Shown: piece after piece, positions 1-8,642 of the stretch
How the letters are laid out: each line of letters opens with the position of its first letter
How positions within the stretch are numbered: position 1 is the first letter of the stretch
NCBI GenBank assembly: GCA_002684755.1
Contig: NYVS01000165.1
Location: forward strand, 1 to 16,039
Direction: 5' to 3'
Origin: Phycisphaerae bacterium
Lineage (GTDB): Bacteria; Planctomycetota; Phycisphaerae; Phycisphaerales; SM1A02
DNA length: 16,039 nt
The notes under the pieces: model-generated
Seen by the model: only the letters and a program-made list of their open reading frames with translations
Told to the model about the DNA's origin: nothing
Database searches by the model: none
Translations under genes and position numbers: made by a program

Positions 1-28
1 AAACCGGACCGGAGGCGTCCCCGGAGGA

Positions 29-2728
29 TCAGTACTCGACCGTCACCTTCGAGGGTTCGGCGCCCGCTTCGTCGAAGAACAGCAGCTCGATCGGTCCGTT
101 CGCGGCGAGCACGACGGCGGGGATCGGCAGTTCGACCGAGTTGGCGCCCCGGGTGGTCCGTCCACCCGGCTCACGAAGAGCGTACCCGCCGAGGTCGAAG
201 CCGTTCATCCGGATCCGCCCTCTCGTGACACCTTCGACCCGAAGCCGACCCGATCGTTCCGATCCCGTCCGGGTGCCTGGAATCCGGACTTCACCGCGAA
301 GCCAGCGTGGTCCCGCGTGTTCGGAGGCGGAGGTGTCCACCCAGGAGCCGATCCGGGGGTCCGGCGTGCTCTCCCAGCGTCGCAGACGCCATCCCGTCGC
401 GGGAACCACCTCCGCGACGACCTCGCTGAAGAGGACCGTCGGTTGGTCACCGTCCTCCGCCGCATGCTCGAGGCGGGCGATTCGAATGGTGTTCGAACCC
501 GACTTGAACGCGGAATCATCCTTCCCCGACATGACCACGCGGAGTCCGTGACGACCGAAGGTCTTCGAAGTGATGCCGTTGATCACCACCACGCCCGCCG
601 ATCCGGGACCGATCTCGAGGATCACCGGGCTCTTGCGGCGATGGTTGAACTTGTATTCGATCGCTTCGGCCACCGTCTGTTCGCCGTCCGCGGCTTCCGG
701 AATGAACGCGGTGGTCTCGAACGGATCGATGGGGTCGATTTCGACCGTGGCATCGACCACGTCCTTGAGCGGTTCGACCGCGACCAGCGCGCCGGGCCGA
801 TCGCCGTCTCCGGGGTGATGGATGCCATCGACCGATCGCGACGTGTGCCTGAGGAAGAGGGCGATCTCCCGTCCGGGCGACTTCGCCGGGATCGTGATCG
901 CGCCGTCCTCGACGTCCGTGACCTTGGTGCCGTCCACCCAGCAGTCACCGTCGCGAAGCCCGCCGAGCAGAAGAAACCGGCCGGGCCGCGTCGACGGTAC
1001 CGAGAGCCTGGCGGTGAACCAGGCGTGAGCGAGTCCCGAGCCGATCGAGGCGAGTCCGAGGTCTTCGTCGACCGGCACGGACCGTGGGTGATCGAGCGAC
1101 CGGCAGTCGGGCTCGGACCAGGTGCGCCACTTCCGGACCATTCGCCGCCCGGCCCGGCTCGAGTCGTGTTCGAGGATCGAGGTCCTCGTGCCATCGGCCG
1201 CGATCCGGAACGGCTTCATGCCGTCATGGGGGATCGCCGAGCCGTCCTGGAAGACTCGTGATGCGCCGATCACGATTCCATCGCCGTCGTCGAGCATCGT
1301 CCCGCACTGGATCTCGTTGAGCACCACCACGGTGAATCCAGCGTGGGATTCGACGACCGGTCCGGAACCATCGCGACGGGCCCGCGGTGCGGTCGTCGAG
1401 AGTGGTCGACCGTCGATCGAGAGTTCGACCTCGGATCCCGCGGCGGCGGTGAGCACCAGCAATCGGCCCCCGACGAGCGCGAGCGGCATCGCGGAGGTCC
1501 AGTCGAGCCGGCCACGGCCGGCGAGATCCGCGTCCGCCAGGGTCCAGGTCCAGTCCCGATCTCCGAAGTCCGCGGTGATGCGACGCCCCGAGCCGTCGAT
1601 GACGGATGCCGATTCGGTCCCTCCCTTGCGGAAGAAGAACGTCGTCGAGCCGGCGCCGCCCGAACGCGGGACGGCGACCAGGCCGGGTGCGGGGTCGTCG
1701 GGATCGACCACCATCGGTTGATCGTCGGGGTCGAGATCCGCCAGCACGCCGCCGAAGTCACGGGCGAAGCGGGCGATCATCGACATCGACCTCCCGATCT
1801 CGGTGGGGTCGCCCACCTCGTCGAGCAGTGGATGCGCGAAGGCGTTGGGGGCGATGTCGCCCGTTGCGTCCCGGCCCGCGGCACCCGCGGGAAGAACACC
1901 ATCGACGGCGTGCGCGACCATGGTCTGCGCACCGGCCGCGAGGGCCCGAACGGTTCGATCGGCGAGATCCCCCGCCAACGCGGCGATCGGGCTTGAACCG
2001 GGACGGCGGAACGCCGACGTCGCGGGTCGTTCGATCGTGCAGATGCGGGGCTTCCCCGGCTGAAGCGACGCCACCTGTCGGAGGTTCGAGAACAGATCGT
2101 CCCAGCCGGACCAGGTCTCGATCGCGCCTTCGGTCTCCTGCCAGAAGCCGTTGGACGTCAGGATCGGAACGGTGATGCCGCGTTCGCGGGCGTAGCGCAC
2201 GAGTTCGACGAGATAGGCATCGCCCGAAGCCCTCGAGCCGCAGTTCCAGCCGTGTTCCACCTGGATCGCGACGAGCGGTCCGCCTTCGTCGCGGTCACCC
2301 TGAAGATCCACGATCTCCTTGGAGAGCCGGCTGAACCACCGGGACACCAGTTCGAGGAATGCCGGAGTGCCCGTCCGCGGTTCGATGTCGGAACGCTCGC
2401 CGACCCAGGTGGGAAGTCCACTCCCGTCGAACGGCGCGCCGATCGCGGGTCCGATCCGGAGCACCACGTGAAGACCCGCCTCCTGAGCCTCCCGGAGAAA
2501 GCGCCCCACATCGAGTCGGCCTTCGAAGTCGAATCGTCCCGCCGTGGGTTCATGAAGGAACCACGGGCAGGATGCGACGACGGTGTTGAATCCGAGTCGC
2601 ACCAGGGAATCGAGGCGATCGCGCCGGTCGTGTTCCGCCTGCATGACGTACTCGAGGCCGCCACCGAACAGGGTCGTGCGGCGTCCGGCGACGAGAAAGC
2701 TTCGGCCATCGAAAGTGATTGGAGGCAT
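29..2728 (-). CDS. GH35-like (beta-galactosidase family) protein with altered catalytic motif
   Basis: This encodes 899 residues from the ATG at 2728. The N-terminal ~330 residues look like a GH35 TIM barrel: the ITFDG opening, a W-F-L-H-E-P motif at residues 56-61, RIGPAIGAPFD near 91-101 and GLPTW near 104-108. The middle and C-terminal parts resemble the beta-sandwich (jelly-roll) modules of GH35 enzymes, ending in an NGFDLGGY segment like the family's C-terminal NG..LGRYW motif. Where GH35 enzymes have Q-x-E-N-E-Y-G, this protein has QVEHGWN (156-162), so the acid/base glutamate appears replaced by Gly160; Glu233 may be the nucleophile. No signal peptide is visible, which suggests a cytoplasmic location. 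I chose the ATG at 2728 because the GH35 homology starts right after it and GAAGAGAG lies upstream. The frame stays open to a TTG at 2872 (48 more residues), which cannot be excluded. The fold is fairly sure; activity and substrate are not. Confidence 0.82.
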   Translation of the reverse strand: MPPITFDGRSFLVAGRRTTLFGGGLEYVMQAEHDRRDRLDSLVRLGFNTVVASCPWFLHEPTAGRFDFEGRLDVGRFLREAQEAGLHVVLRIGPAIGAPFDGSGLPTWVGERSDIEPRTGTPAFLELVSRWFSRLSKEIVDLQGDRDEGGPLVAIQVEHGWNCGSRASGDAYLVELVRYARERGITVPILTSNGFWQETEGAIETWSGWDDLFSNLRQVASLQPGKPRICTIERPATSAFRRPGSSPIAALAGDLADRTVRALAAGAQTMVAHAVDGVLPAGAAGRDATGDIAPNAFAHPLLDEVGDPTEIGRSMSMIARFARDFGGVLADLDPDDQPMVVDPDDPAPGLVAVPRSGGAGSTTFFFRKGGTESASVIDGSGRRITADFGDRDWTWTLADADLAGRGRLDWTSAMPLALVGGRLLVLTAAAGSEVELSIDGRPLSTTAPRARRDGSGPVVESHAGFTVVVLNEIQCGTMLDDGDGIVIGASRVFQDGSAIPHDGMKPFRIAADGTRTSILEHDSSRAGRRMVRKWRTWSEPDCRSLDHPRSVPVDEDLGLASIGSGLAHAWFTARLSVPSTRPGRFLLLGGLRDGDCWVDGTKVTDVEDGAITIPAKSPGREIALFLRHTSRSVDGIHHPGDGDRPGALVAVEPLKDVVDATVEIDPIDPFETTAFIPEAADGEQTVAEAIEYKFNHRRKSPVILEIGPGSAGVVVINGITSKTFGRHGLRVVMSGKDDSAFKSGSNTIRIARLEHAAEDGDQPTVLFSEVVAEVVPATGWRLRRWESTPDPRIGSWVDTSASEHAGPRWLRGEVRIPGTRTGSERSGRLRVEGVTRGRIRMNGFDLGGYALREPGGRTTRGANSVELPIPAVVLAANGPIELLFFDEAGAEPSKVTVEY

Positions 2729-3004
2729 GTTTCTCTCTTCGAAGGAATCGATCGAGGGAGGCGAGGCATTCCGGAATCCGTCGTAATCGGCCTGAAACCG
2801 GCCTTCCAGATACGCCCGATCGGCCCCCGGGGATCGGACATTCGCGTACCTTCCCGTCTCGGGGTGCCTCAAACGGCGAAAATCCCGACCTCGGCGTCCC
2901 CCCGAAGTCGTGATTTGAAACCGATTTCCATTCTCCCGAGAACCCAGCCGGGAACCACCGGTTCATCAGTCCTCACCACCTTCAGCCGCTTCCGGATTCC
3001 ACCC

Positions 3005-4735
3005 ATGTCGATCCCATTCCCGATCCTTCGTTGCTCGGTGCTCGCCGGCCTCGTCTTTTCGGGCTGTGCTGAACAGATCCGGCAGGTCGATATTCGAACC
3101 GACGATCTCGTCGAGTCCCGCAATGCGGTGCTCGCGAGCCGGGACACGCCACCACCCGTTCTCGAGACCGAGGACTACCCCGAGGGGGATCCGTTCCCCG
3201 CGGACACCGAAGCGGTGAGCGATCCCTCGACCCGGGACCCGTCGGCCGAGCAGTTGGAGTTCACCGGACGGAACGAGACCGAGAATGAAGCCGACGCGAT
3301 CATCGCGCGGATCCGCCGGCTCGGCGAGACCCCCGAAGACGCGGAGCCTCTCACCATCGAGGGTGCGATCGCCTTCGCCCAGGTGAACGCCACGGAGTAC
3401 ACGGGGGCGGAGGAGACCTATCTCCTCACCGCCCTTTCGCTCATCGTTCAGGAACACTTCTTCGAGCCGGGCTTCTTCAACGAGACGAGAATCGACGCCG
3501 GCAAGGGCATCAGCAGCCGATACGAGACGGCACTTCGGGTGGCCAACGACTTCGGCGTCCGCCAGCGTCTGCCGTACGGCGGCGAAGTCACCGCCAAGTT
3601 CCTCGCCGGACTGACTCGGAACCTCGACGATGCGGCGAACGAAGGACGACAGGACGCCGCGGTGGTGATCGAGGGGAAGATCCCCCTGCTTCGGGGCGCG
3701 GGCATGGCGGCACGTGAGAATCTGGTTCAGGCCCAACGGAACCTCGTCTACGCATCGAGATCGTTCGAGTCGTTCCGTCGGGACTTCTATGTCTCGCTCG
3801 TCACCGACTACCTCGACCTCGTCCTCCAGCTCCAGGCGATCGCGAATGCGGAGGGGGCGCTCGCCTTGAACCGCCAGATCGAAGAGCGGGAGGCGGCACT
3901 CGTCGCCGCGGGCAGACAGGAACCCTTCCAGGCGGACCTCGCCCGGCAGGAGACCCTCTTCGCACTCGACAATCTCGCCGGTCAGCAGGAGGCGTTTCGA
4001 CTTTCGCTCGATCGGTTCAAGGTCCGGATCGGAATGGATCCGGAACGATCGATCGTGATCGTTCCGGTCGAACTCCAGCTTCCCACACCGAAGGTGAACC
4101 CCGACCAGGCGATCCGGTACGCCCTCGAATACCGGCTGGATCTCCAGACGGATCGCGATCAGCTTCAGGACTCCCGCCGCCAGATCGATCTCGCGGAGAA
4201 CGGCATGCTTCCCCAGCTCGATCTCCGGGGCGACCTTCGCGTCGGTGGCGAGGGCGTGGTCCAGGGCGTCGATCTGAACCTCGGCGACACTCGGGCGAGT
4301 GGCGGCATCTTCCTCAGCCTCCCGCTCGATCGCGTGGATGAATCCGTCGCGTTGCGGCAGTCGCAGGTTCGGTTCGCCCAGGACGAGCGGGTCTACGGAA
4401 AGGCGCTCGACGACGCCGCGGTCGAAGTCCGACAGGCGATCCGCCAGATCGATCGAGCCCAGTTCTCACTGGTCCTGCAGGAGCGGAACATCGAGATCGC
4501 CCGCAATCGAATCGCCTCGATCGGTGCTGCACCGGCTCGAGCCACCGCCCGTGACCGGACGACCGCGGTTTCGGGTCTTCGCGATGCCGAGGATCGCCGG
4601 GACACCGCGAAGCGGAATCTCCAGGTCGCGATCCTCAACTACCTGAAGTCCGCGGGAATCCTGCGAGTGACGCCGGAAGGCAGGCTGCAGCCGCTGCCCG
4701 GCATGCCGGTCGGCGAAGTCATCGGCCGGCGGTGA
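3005..4735 (+). CDS. TolC-family outer membrane efflux lipoprotein
   Basis: This 576-residue protein has two outer-membrane-efflux (OEP) repeats of the TolC/OprM type. Such proteins form the trimeric outer-membrane channel of tripartite exporters. The N-terminus is a lipoprotein signal: a hydrophobic stretch followed by F-S-G-C with Cys21 as the lipidation site. About 130 acidic, low-complexity residues precede the barrel/helix part. That part shows the usual YETALRVANDFGVRQRLPYGG-like strand region (about 165-200), long coiled-coil helices rich in Q, R, E and A, and a second repeat with a strand-like GDLRVGGEG segment near 410. The frame is open far upstream, but that part is antisense to the GH35 gene, so the ATG at 3005 that starts the lipoprotein signal is the real start; no good Shine-Dalgarno precedes it. 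No inner-membrane pump or adaptor gene is adjacent, so its partner is unknown. I see no convincing promoter in the 276-base divergent gap 2729-3004. Confidence 0.9.
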   Translation: MSIPFPILRCSVLAGLVFSGCAEQIRQVDIRTDDLVESRNAVLASRDTPPPVLETEDYPEGDPFPADTEAVSDPSTRDPSAEQLEFTGRNETENEADAIIARIRRLGETPEDAEPLTIEGAIAFAQVNATEYTGAEETYLLTALSLIVQEHFFEPGFFNETRIDAGKGISSRYETALRVANDFGVRQRLPYGGEVTAKFLAGLTRNLDDAANEGRQDAAVVIEGKIPLLRGAGMAARENLVQAQRNLVYASRSFESFRRDFYVSLVTDYLDLVLQLQAIANAEGALALNRQIEEREAALVAAGRQEPFQADLARQETLFALDNLAGQQEAFRLSLDRFKVRIGMDPERSIVIVPVELQLPTPKVNPDQAIRYALEYRLDLQTDRDQLQDSRRQIDLAENGMLPQLDLRGDLRVGGEGVVQGVDLNLGDTRASGGIFLSLPLDRVDESVALRQSQVRFAQDERVYGKALDDAAVEVRQAIRQIDRAQFSLVLQERNIEIARNRIASIGAAPARATARDRTTAVSGLRDAEDRRDTAKRNLQVAILNYLKSAGILRVTPEGRLQPLPGMPVGEVIGRR

Positions 4736-7331
4736 TCTTCGCGTCGGTCGTGTCGGTCGCTTCGGTCTCGAAGGGCTCGAGCTCCTTCGCGGTCCAGGGT
4801 TGGACGCGACCCTCGGTGTCCGCCCGGACCCTGGCGATGAATTCCGGGCTCACCGGGTCGGCATCGTTGTCCCACGCCTGTCGGATGTAGGTCATCACCG
4901 CCGCGAGGTCGATGTCGCTTCCATACGGTGCGGCGGGCATCGCCTGGTTGTAGACCCGGCCATCGACGCGGATCCGTCCCTGCAATCCATGAAGAAGAAT
5001 CCGGGCGAGTCGCTCCGGATCACCGGTGACGAATCTGCTGTTCGCGAGCGGGGGGTAGACCGGGGGCAGTCCCTTGCCGCTCGGCTGGTGACAGGTCATG
5101 CAGTGACCGTAGAGCCGTCGGCCCCGTGCAAGCATGCCATCGGCCGACGTGTCGATGTCCGCCTTCTTCGCACCGCCCGGACGTCCGGCCCACCGAAGGG
5201 TCGGATCGATCGAACGAGCGGCTTCGACGATTCGAGGATCACAGTCATCGGGCGTCGCGGTCAACACGTCGTCCCAGCCCACCGGACTCCCCAGCAGCAT
5301 GATCGGCTTCGGCTTCCGGGAACCCGGCCGGGTCCGTTCCGCGACTCGATCGAGCAGGAGCAGGCTGGTCGCGGGTGCGGACACGCGGAGATCGGACGCG
5401 AAGGTGACGAGTCCGGTCATGGCATCCGGACGTCGGGCGGTGAGCACGCTGTCCGCGAGTTCCCGAAGCACCTGTCGCTGGGCGGCGCCGGCACGGCCGA
5501 GCCAGTGGTCGTGCCGGGGATCACCGGGACCGAGCAGCATGTCGACCTCCCGACCGGCGAGTCCACTCAGGACCGCCTTTCGAATCACGGCGTCCTCGGC
5601 GTTCCGTTCGAGCACCGAGTCGAACAGGGGGAGTGCGTGCTCGGTGGGAAGTTCACCGATCGAGAGAACCGCCTGCATGCGGACGCGGGAGTGGTCGTCG
5701 AGGGCGAGCGCCGCGAGCGGCCCCAGCGCGATCGCCGGCGGCACCGATTCGGCGATCCGCGCGGTGTGTTCACGAATGATCGGATCACCATCTGCGACGA
5801 GACCACCGAGCAGGGCGGAGTCCACTGCTCCCATTCCATCGAGGGTCCACATGGCGTGCAGCCGGCTCGCGATCGGACGATCGACGTCGACTGCGATGTC
5901 TCGGAGGGCCGGGGCGACGTCGGTCGCTCGCCGCTCCACCAGGAGCCGTTGTGCCGTGTCCCGTCGGAATCCATTCGGGTCGGTGTCGAGGATGTCGACG
6001 AGATCCCGATCGGACATCGATGCGATCGACGTGTGGTCGCCCGCCTTCGGTGCATCCTCGTCCGAGACTCTCCAGATCCTTCCCATGCCGATCGGGCTCG
6101 CGAGGCCTCGGTCCTCGACCTGCTTGCGAAGCCAGGAGGTCATGTAGATCCGATGCTGCACCACGCCCCGGGCGAAGTCGACCACGTAGAGCCCGCCATC
6201 AGGGCCCGTGAGCAGGTTGACCGGTCGGAATCGTTCATCGGTGGACGCGAGGAACTCCTCCTCCTCGTAGACCGGTGACGCCACCGGCACTCCGTTCCGG
6301 TCGGCGAGGTCGTACCGCTTGACCAGGTTGCCAGCGGTCTCGCACACGAACGCGTCGCCGTACGCACCGTCGATCATGGTTCCCCGGAAGATCTCCGGTC
6401 CACAGGCCGCGGTGAACGACCGAAGCGTTCCGTCCTTGCGCAGGGTCCGGTTCTGGTATCCCCGGTTCACACCGGGATTGATTCGGATCGGCCAGGTCGA
6501 ACGGTCGGATGCGACCCGACGCGGCACGTCCGGAAGGCCGCTCGCTCCCGGATTCCGCGCGGCGTAGTGCTTCGGAATCGCGTCACCGATCAGGGGATCG
6601 GAATTCGGCGAGTAGTAGAGACGACCGAGATCGTCGCGGGCGACGCCCCACTGGCCGTGCCGAGGAACATCCCGCGTCTCGATCTCGAGATCGCCATCGC
6701 GTCCTTCGCGCAGTCGGAACGACTGGTGATGCTGCGACGTCTCGTAGAAGTTGTCGATCCCGTACCGGAGACCGTTGCCGGCGTGCTCGGGGTTCTCGAT
6801 GCCCGCGAAACCCGACACCAGGATCTGCGAGTCGTCGGCGCGACCATCGCCGTCGAGATCCCGGCAATAGACGAGGTTGGGGGGTTCGATCACCAGAAGA
6901 CCGTCGAAGGCGGGTGCGATCCCGCGGGGAAGCACGAGGTGATCGAGGAACACGTCGGCGTCGTCCATCACGCCGTCACCATCGCGATCCCGAAGCTTGA
7001 CCACGCGACCGACCGGCTCCTCCTCGCCGTCGCCGTCCGCATCGGGCATGTACCCGCGCATCTCGACCACCCAGAGATCGCCGTTCCCGTCGAAGGCGAT
7101 CTGCACCGGATCTCCGATGAGTGGTTCGCTGGCGATCAGGTCGATGCGATGTCCGGGCTGGATCCGAAACGACTTCTTCGCCGCGTCGGGCGTGAGCGGC
7201 GGTGAGGGCGGCAGGACCCACGCTTCCGGGATCTCTCGCTGGGTCTCCCCGGATCGGTCACCGTTCTGCGCGATGGCGGAAGTGATCGGAACGGAGATCG
7301 CGATCAGTGGAAGCAGGGTGGTTCGAAGCAT
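4719..7331 (-). CDS. Secreted PVC-type beta-propeller dehydrogenase / HEAT / cytochrome c protein
   Basis: This 870-residue protein starts with a signal peptide (cleavage near A-I-A-Q, residue 22). Residues about 50-420 form a beta-propeller resembling the PVC-group membrane-bound dehydrogenase domain (Pirellula/Verrucomicrobium N-terminal family), with DGNGDLWVVEMRGY, several acidic D-x-D-G-D loops, and a late GPDGGLYVVDF blade. Residues about 440-620 are alpha-helical and HEAT-like. The C-terminus is a class I cytochrome c domain: haem-binding CMTCH at 744-748 and a likely axial ligand Met798 in YNQAMPA. By family knowledge it probably oxidises a sugar or alcohol in the periplasm and passes electrons to haem c; the substrate is unknown. 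It diverges from the DUF1080 gene and overlaps the TolC gene end by 17 bases. The ATG at 7331 follows TACACT by exactly 6 bases, suggesting leaderless translation. Confidence 0.9.
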   Translation of the reverse strand: MLRTTLLPLIAISVPITSAIAQNGDRSGETQREIPEAWVLPPSPPLTPDAAKKSFRIQPGHRIDLIASEPLIGDPVQIAFDGNGDLWVVEMRGYMPDADGDGEEEPVGRVVKLRDRDGDGVMDDADVFLDHLVLPRGIAPAFDGLLVIEPPNLVYCRDLDGDGRADDSQILVSGFAGIENPEHAGNGLRYGIDNFYETSQHHQSFRLREGRDGDLEIETRDVPRHGQWGVARDDLGRLYYSPNSDPLIGDAIPKHYAARNPGASGLPDVPRRVASDRSTWPIRINPGVNRGYQNRTLRKDGTLRSFTAACGPEIFRGTMIDGAYGDAFVCETAGNLVKRYDLADRNGVPVASPVYEEEEFLASTDERFRPVNLLTGPDGGLYVVDFARGVVQHRIYMTSWLRKQVEDRGLASPIGMGRIWRVSDEDAPKAGDHTSIASMSDRDLVDILDTDPNGFRRDTAQRLLVERRATDVAPALRDIAVDVDRPIASRLHAMWTLDGMGAVDSALLGGLVADGDPIIREHTARIAESVPPAIALGPLAALALDDHSRVRMQAVLSIGELPTEHALPLFDSVLERNAEDAVIRKAVLSGLAGREVDMLLGPGDPRHDHWLGRAGAAQRQVLRELADSVLTARRPDAMTGLVTFASDLRVSAPATSLLLLDRVAERTRPGSRKPKPIMLLGSPVGWDDVLTATPDDCDPRIVEAARSIDPTLRWAGRPGGAKKADIDTSADGMLARGRRLYGHCMTCHQPSGKGLPPVYPPLANSRFVTGDPERLARILLHGLQGRIRVDGRVYNQAMPAAPYGSDIDLAAVMTYIRQAWDNDADPVSPEFIARVRADTEGRVQPWTAKELEPFETEATDTTDAKITAGR

Positions 7332-7343
7332 GTACAGAGTGTA
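7332..7343 (-). promoter_or_regulatory. Candidate leaderless promoter -10 for the dehydrogenase gene
   Basis: On the minus strand TACACT occupies 7343-7338 and is followed by six bases (CTGTAC) and then the ATG at 7331. Transcription from this -10 would begin at or within a base of the start codon, leaving no leader or Shine-Dalgarno. No clear -35 hexamer is visible at 16-18 bases upstream. Confidence 0.5.
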
Positions 7344-7408
7344 GGAGTGAAGGCGCCGGACATGAAACCGAAACTCGGACCGGATCCCTTGCCGCCCGCC
7401 GGGACGAG

Positions 7409-7420
7409 TATGCTCGCGGC
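7409..7420 (+). promoter_or_regulatory. Candidate leaderless promoter -10 for the DUF1080 gene
   Basis: TATGCT at 7409-7414 is followed by six bases (CGCGGC) and the ATG at 7421. This is the same TANNNT-N6-ATG geometry as the divergent dehydrogenase gene. TTGCCG at 7389 is only 14 bases upstream, too close for a normal -35 element. Confidence 0.5.
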
Positions 7421-8641
7421 ATGCGATTCAACCTTCTCGTGACCGGATGTCGTCTCCTCGGGATCCTGATGATCTCGACCACCGTCGTCGCCCAGGACCT
7501 CGACACCGTGGTCCCACCTCCGTGGTGGAGTGGGGTCGAGATGAAGCCGCTCGTCCCGGCCCCGTTGGATCCCACCGCCGTTCCCGATGGCTGGTCCGTG
7601 GTCGGAGGTCCGGTCCGATTCGAGTTCCAGAAGGGACCGGACGGCGATCTCGAGATCAGGGGGACCGGCTCCGCACCGCGGAACGCGTTCCTCGCGAGTG
7701 ATCGAAGCTACGGCGACTTTCTCGTCGAGTTCGACGTCAAGATCGACCGGAACGGCGGGAACTCGGGCTTTCAGATCCGAAGCACCGTCGATGAGGACCG
7801 GATGGTCGGTTATCAGGTCGAGATCGATCCTTCCGAACGGTCGTGGTCGGCGGGTCTGTACGACGAGGGTCGGCGCGGATGGCTCGCGACGCTCGAAGAC
7901 GTCTCCACCGCCCGGGATGCGTTCGTCCCCGGCAAGTGGAACACGATCAGGATTCTCGCGGTCGGTCCGAGAATCCGAACCTGGATCAACGATGTCCCGG
8001 CCGTCGATCATCTCGACTTCGTGGATCGAACCGGGCGATTCGGATTCCAGGTCCACTCGGGAAGTTGTGACGTCCGATGGCGCCGAATCCGGATCGCCGA
8101 CCTTGGTGTTCGGAAGACGGCGTCGATCATCGACGGCGAATCACTGGGTGGTTTCGACTTCGATGCGAACCCCGAGGTCCGTCGGGATGCGACGGGAATC
8201 CACTTCGACGCGGCGACGGGTGGCGCGATCACCACGAAGATGCCCATCCCCGACCTTCCATCGGTGCTCGAGATCGAGGCGACGATGGCGAAGGGATTGA
8301 TGCTGGTTCAACTGGGCGACATGACGAACGGGCCGGGTTACGGCCTCAGGATCCCGGGACCGATCGGCAAGGACGGGAAGCCCGGACGCATCCGGATCCT
8401 TCGAAGTCCCGATCGCATGCAGGTGCTGGTCGACGACGTCCCGTTGATCCCCGGTCCGCCGGATCTGGACGGACCCTTGTCGGTGAGAATCGGGACCGTG
8501 GTCGGTGCGGCCGCGACGATCAGCAGGGCGGATCTCGATCTTCCAGCGGCCGCGGAGGTGGCGGTGATCGAACGAGCCCGGTCCCGACCGGTCGCGACAC
8601 CCGATTCGGACGCCGTCGAACCCCGGGTGGATCCGAAGTGA
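7421..8641 (+). CDS. Secreted DUF1080 (LamG/glucanase-like sandwich) protein
   Basis: This 406-residue protein has a signal peptide ending near V-V-A-Q (residue 25). The DUF1080 (3-keto-disaccharide hydrolase) domain spans about residues 45-230: a W-S-V-V opening, FLASDRSYGDFLVEFDVKI, a GGNSGFQIRS core, W-N-T-I-R-I-L, and a closing FGFQVHSG strand. The second half (about 235-395) repeats the same strand order more weakly (LEIEATMAKG, GYGLRI, RIRIL..DRMQVLVDDVPL, LSVRIG), so it may be a divergent duplicate. Some DUF1080 proteins act on sugar glycosides or 3-keto sugars, but many are uncharacterised; sugar handling outside the cytoplasm is an inference supported by the divergent dehydrogenase. 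The ATG at 7421 was chosen because the signal peptide begins there and a -10 lies 6 bases before it. Its stop is one base from the end of the convergent response-regulator gene. Confidence 0.87.
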   Translation: MRFNLLVTGCRLLGILMISTTVVAQDLDTVVPPPWWSGVEMKPLVPAPLDPTAVPDGWSVVGGPVRFEFQKGPDGDLEIRGTGSAPRNAFLASDRSYGDFLVEFDVKIDRNGGNSGFQIRSTVDEDRMVGYQVEIDPSERSWSAGLYDEGRRGWLATLEDVSTARDAFVPGKWNTIRILAVGPRIRTWINDVPAVDHLDFVDRTGRFGFQVHSGSCDVRWRRIRIADLGVRKTASIIDGESLGGFDFDANPEVRRDATGIHFDAATGGAITTKMPIPDLPSVLEIEATMAKGLMLVQLGDMTNGPGYGLRIPGPIGKDGKPGRIRILRSPDRMQVLVDDVPLIPGPPDLDGPLSVRIGTVVGAAATISRADLDLPAAAEVAVIERARSRPVATPDSDAVEPRVDPK

Positions 8642-8642
8642 T

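Noticed and set aside
317..1261. Plus-strand open frame of 314 codons opposite the GH35 gene
   Set aside because: It lies antisense to the C-terminal sandwich region and shows no domain or ribosome binding site.
2252..3004. Upstream extension of the TolC frame
   Set aside because: It is antisense to the GH35 gene, and the lipoprotein signal peptide begins precisely at 3005.
4800..6278. Plus-strand open frame of 492 codons inside the dehydrogenase gene
   Set aside because: The minus strand encodes a clear haem c domain and propeller; the plus frame is rich in His, Arg and Gly without any motif.
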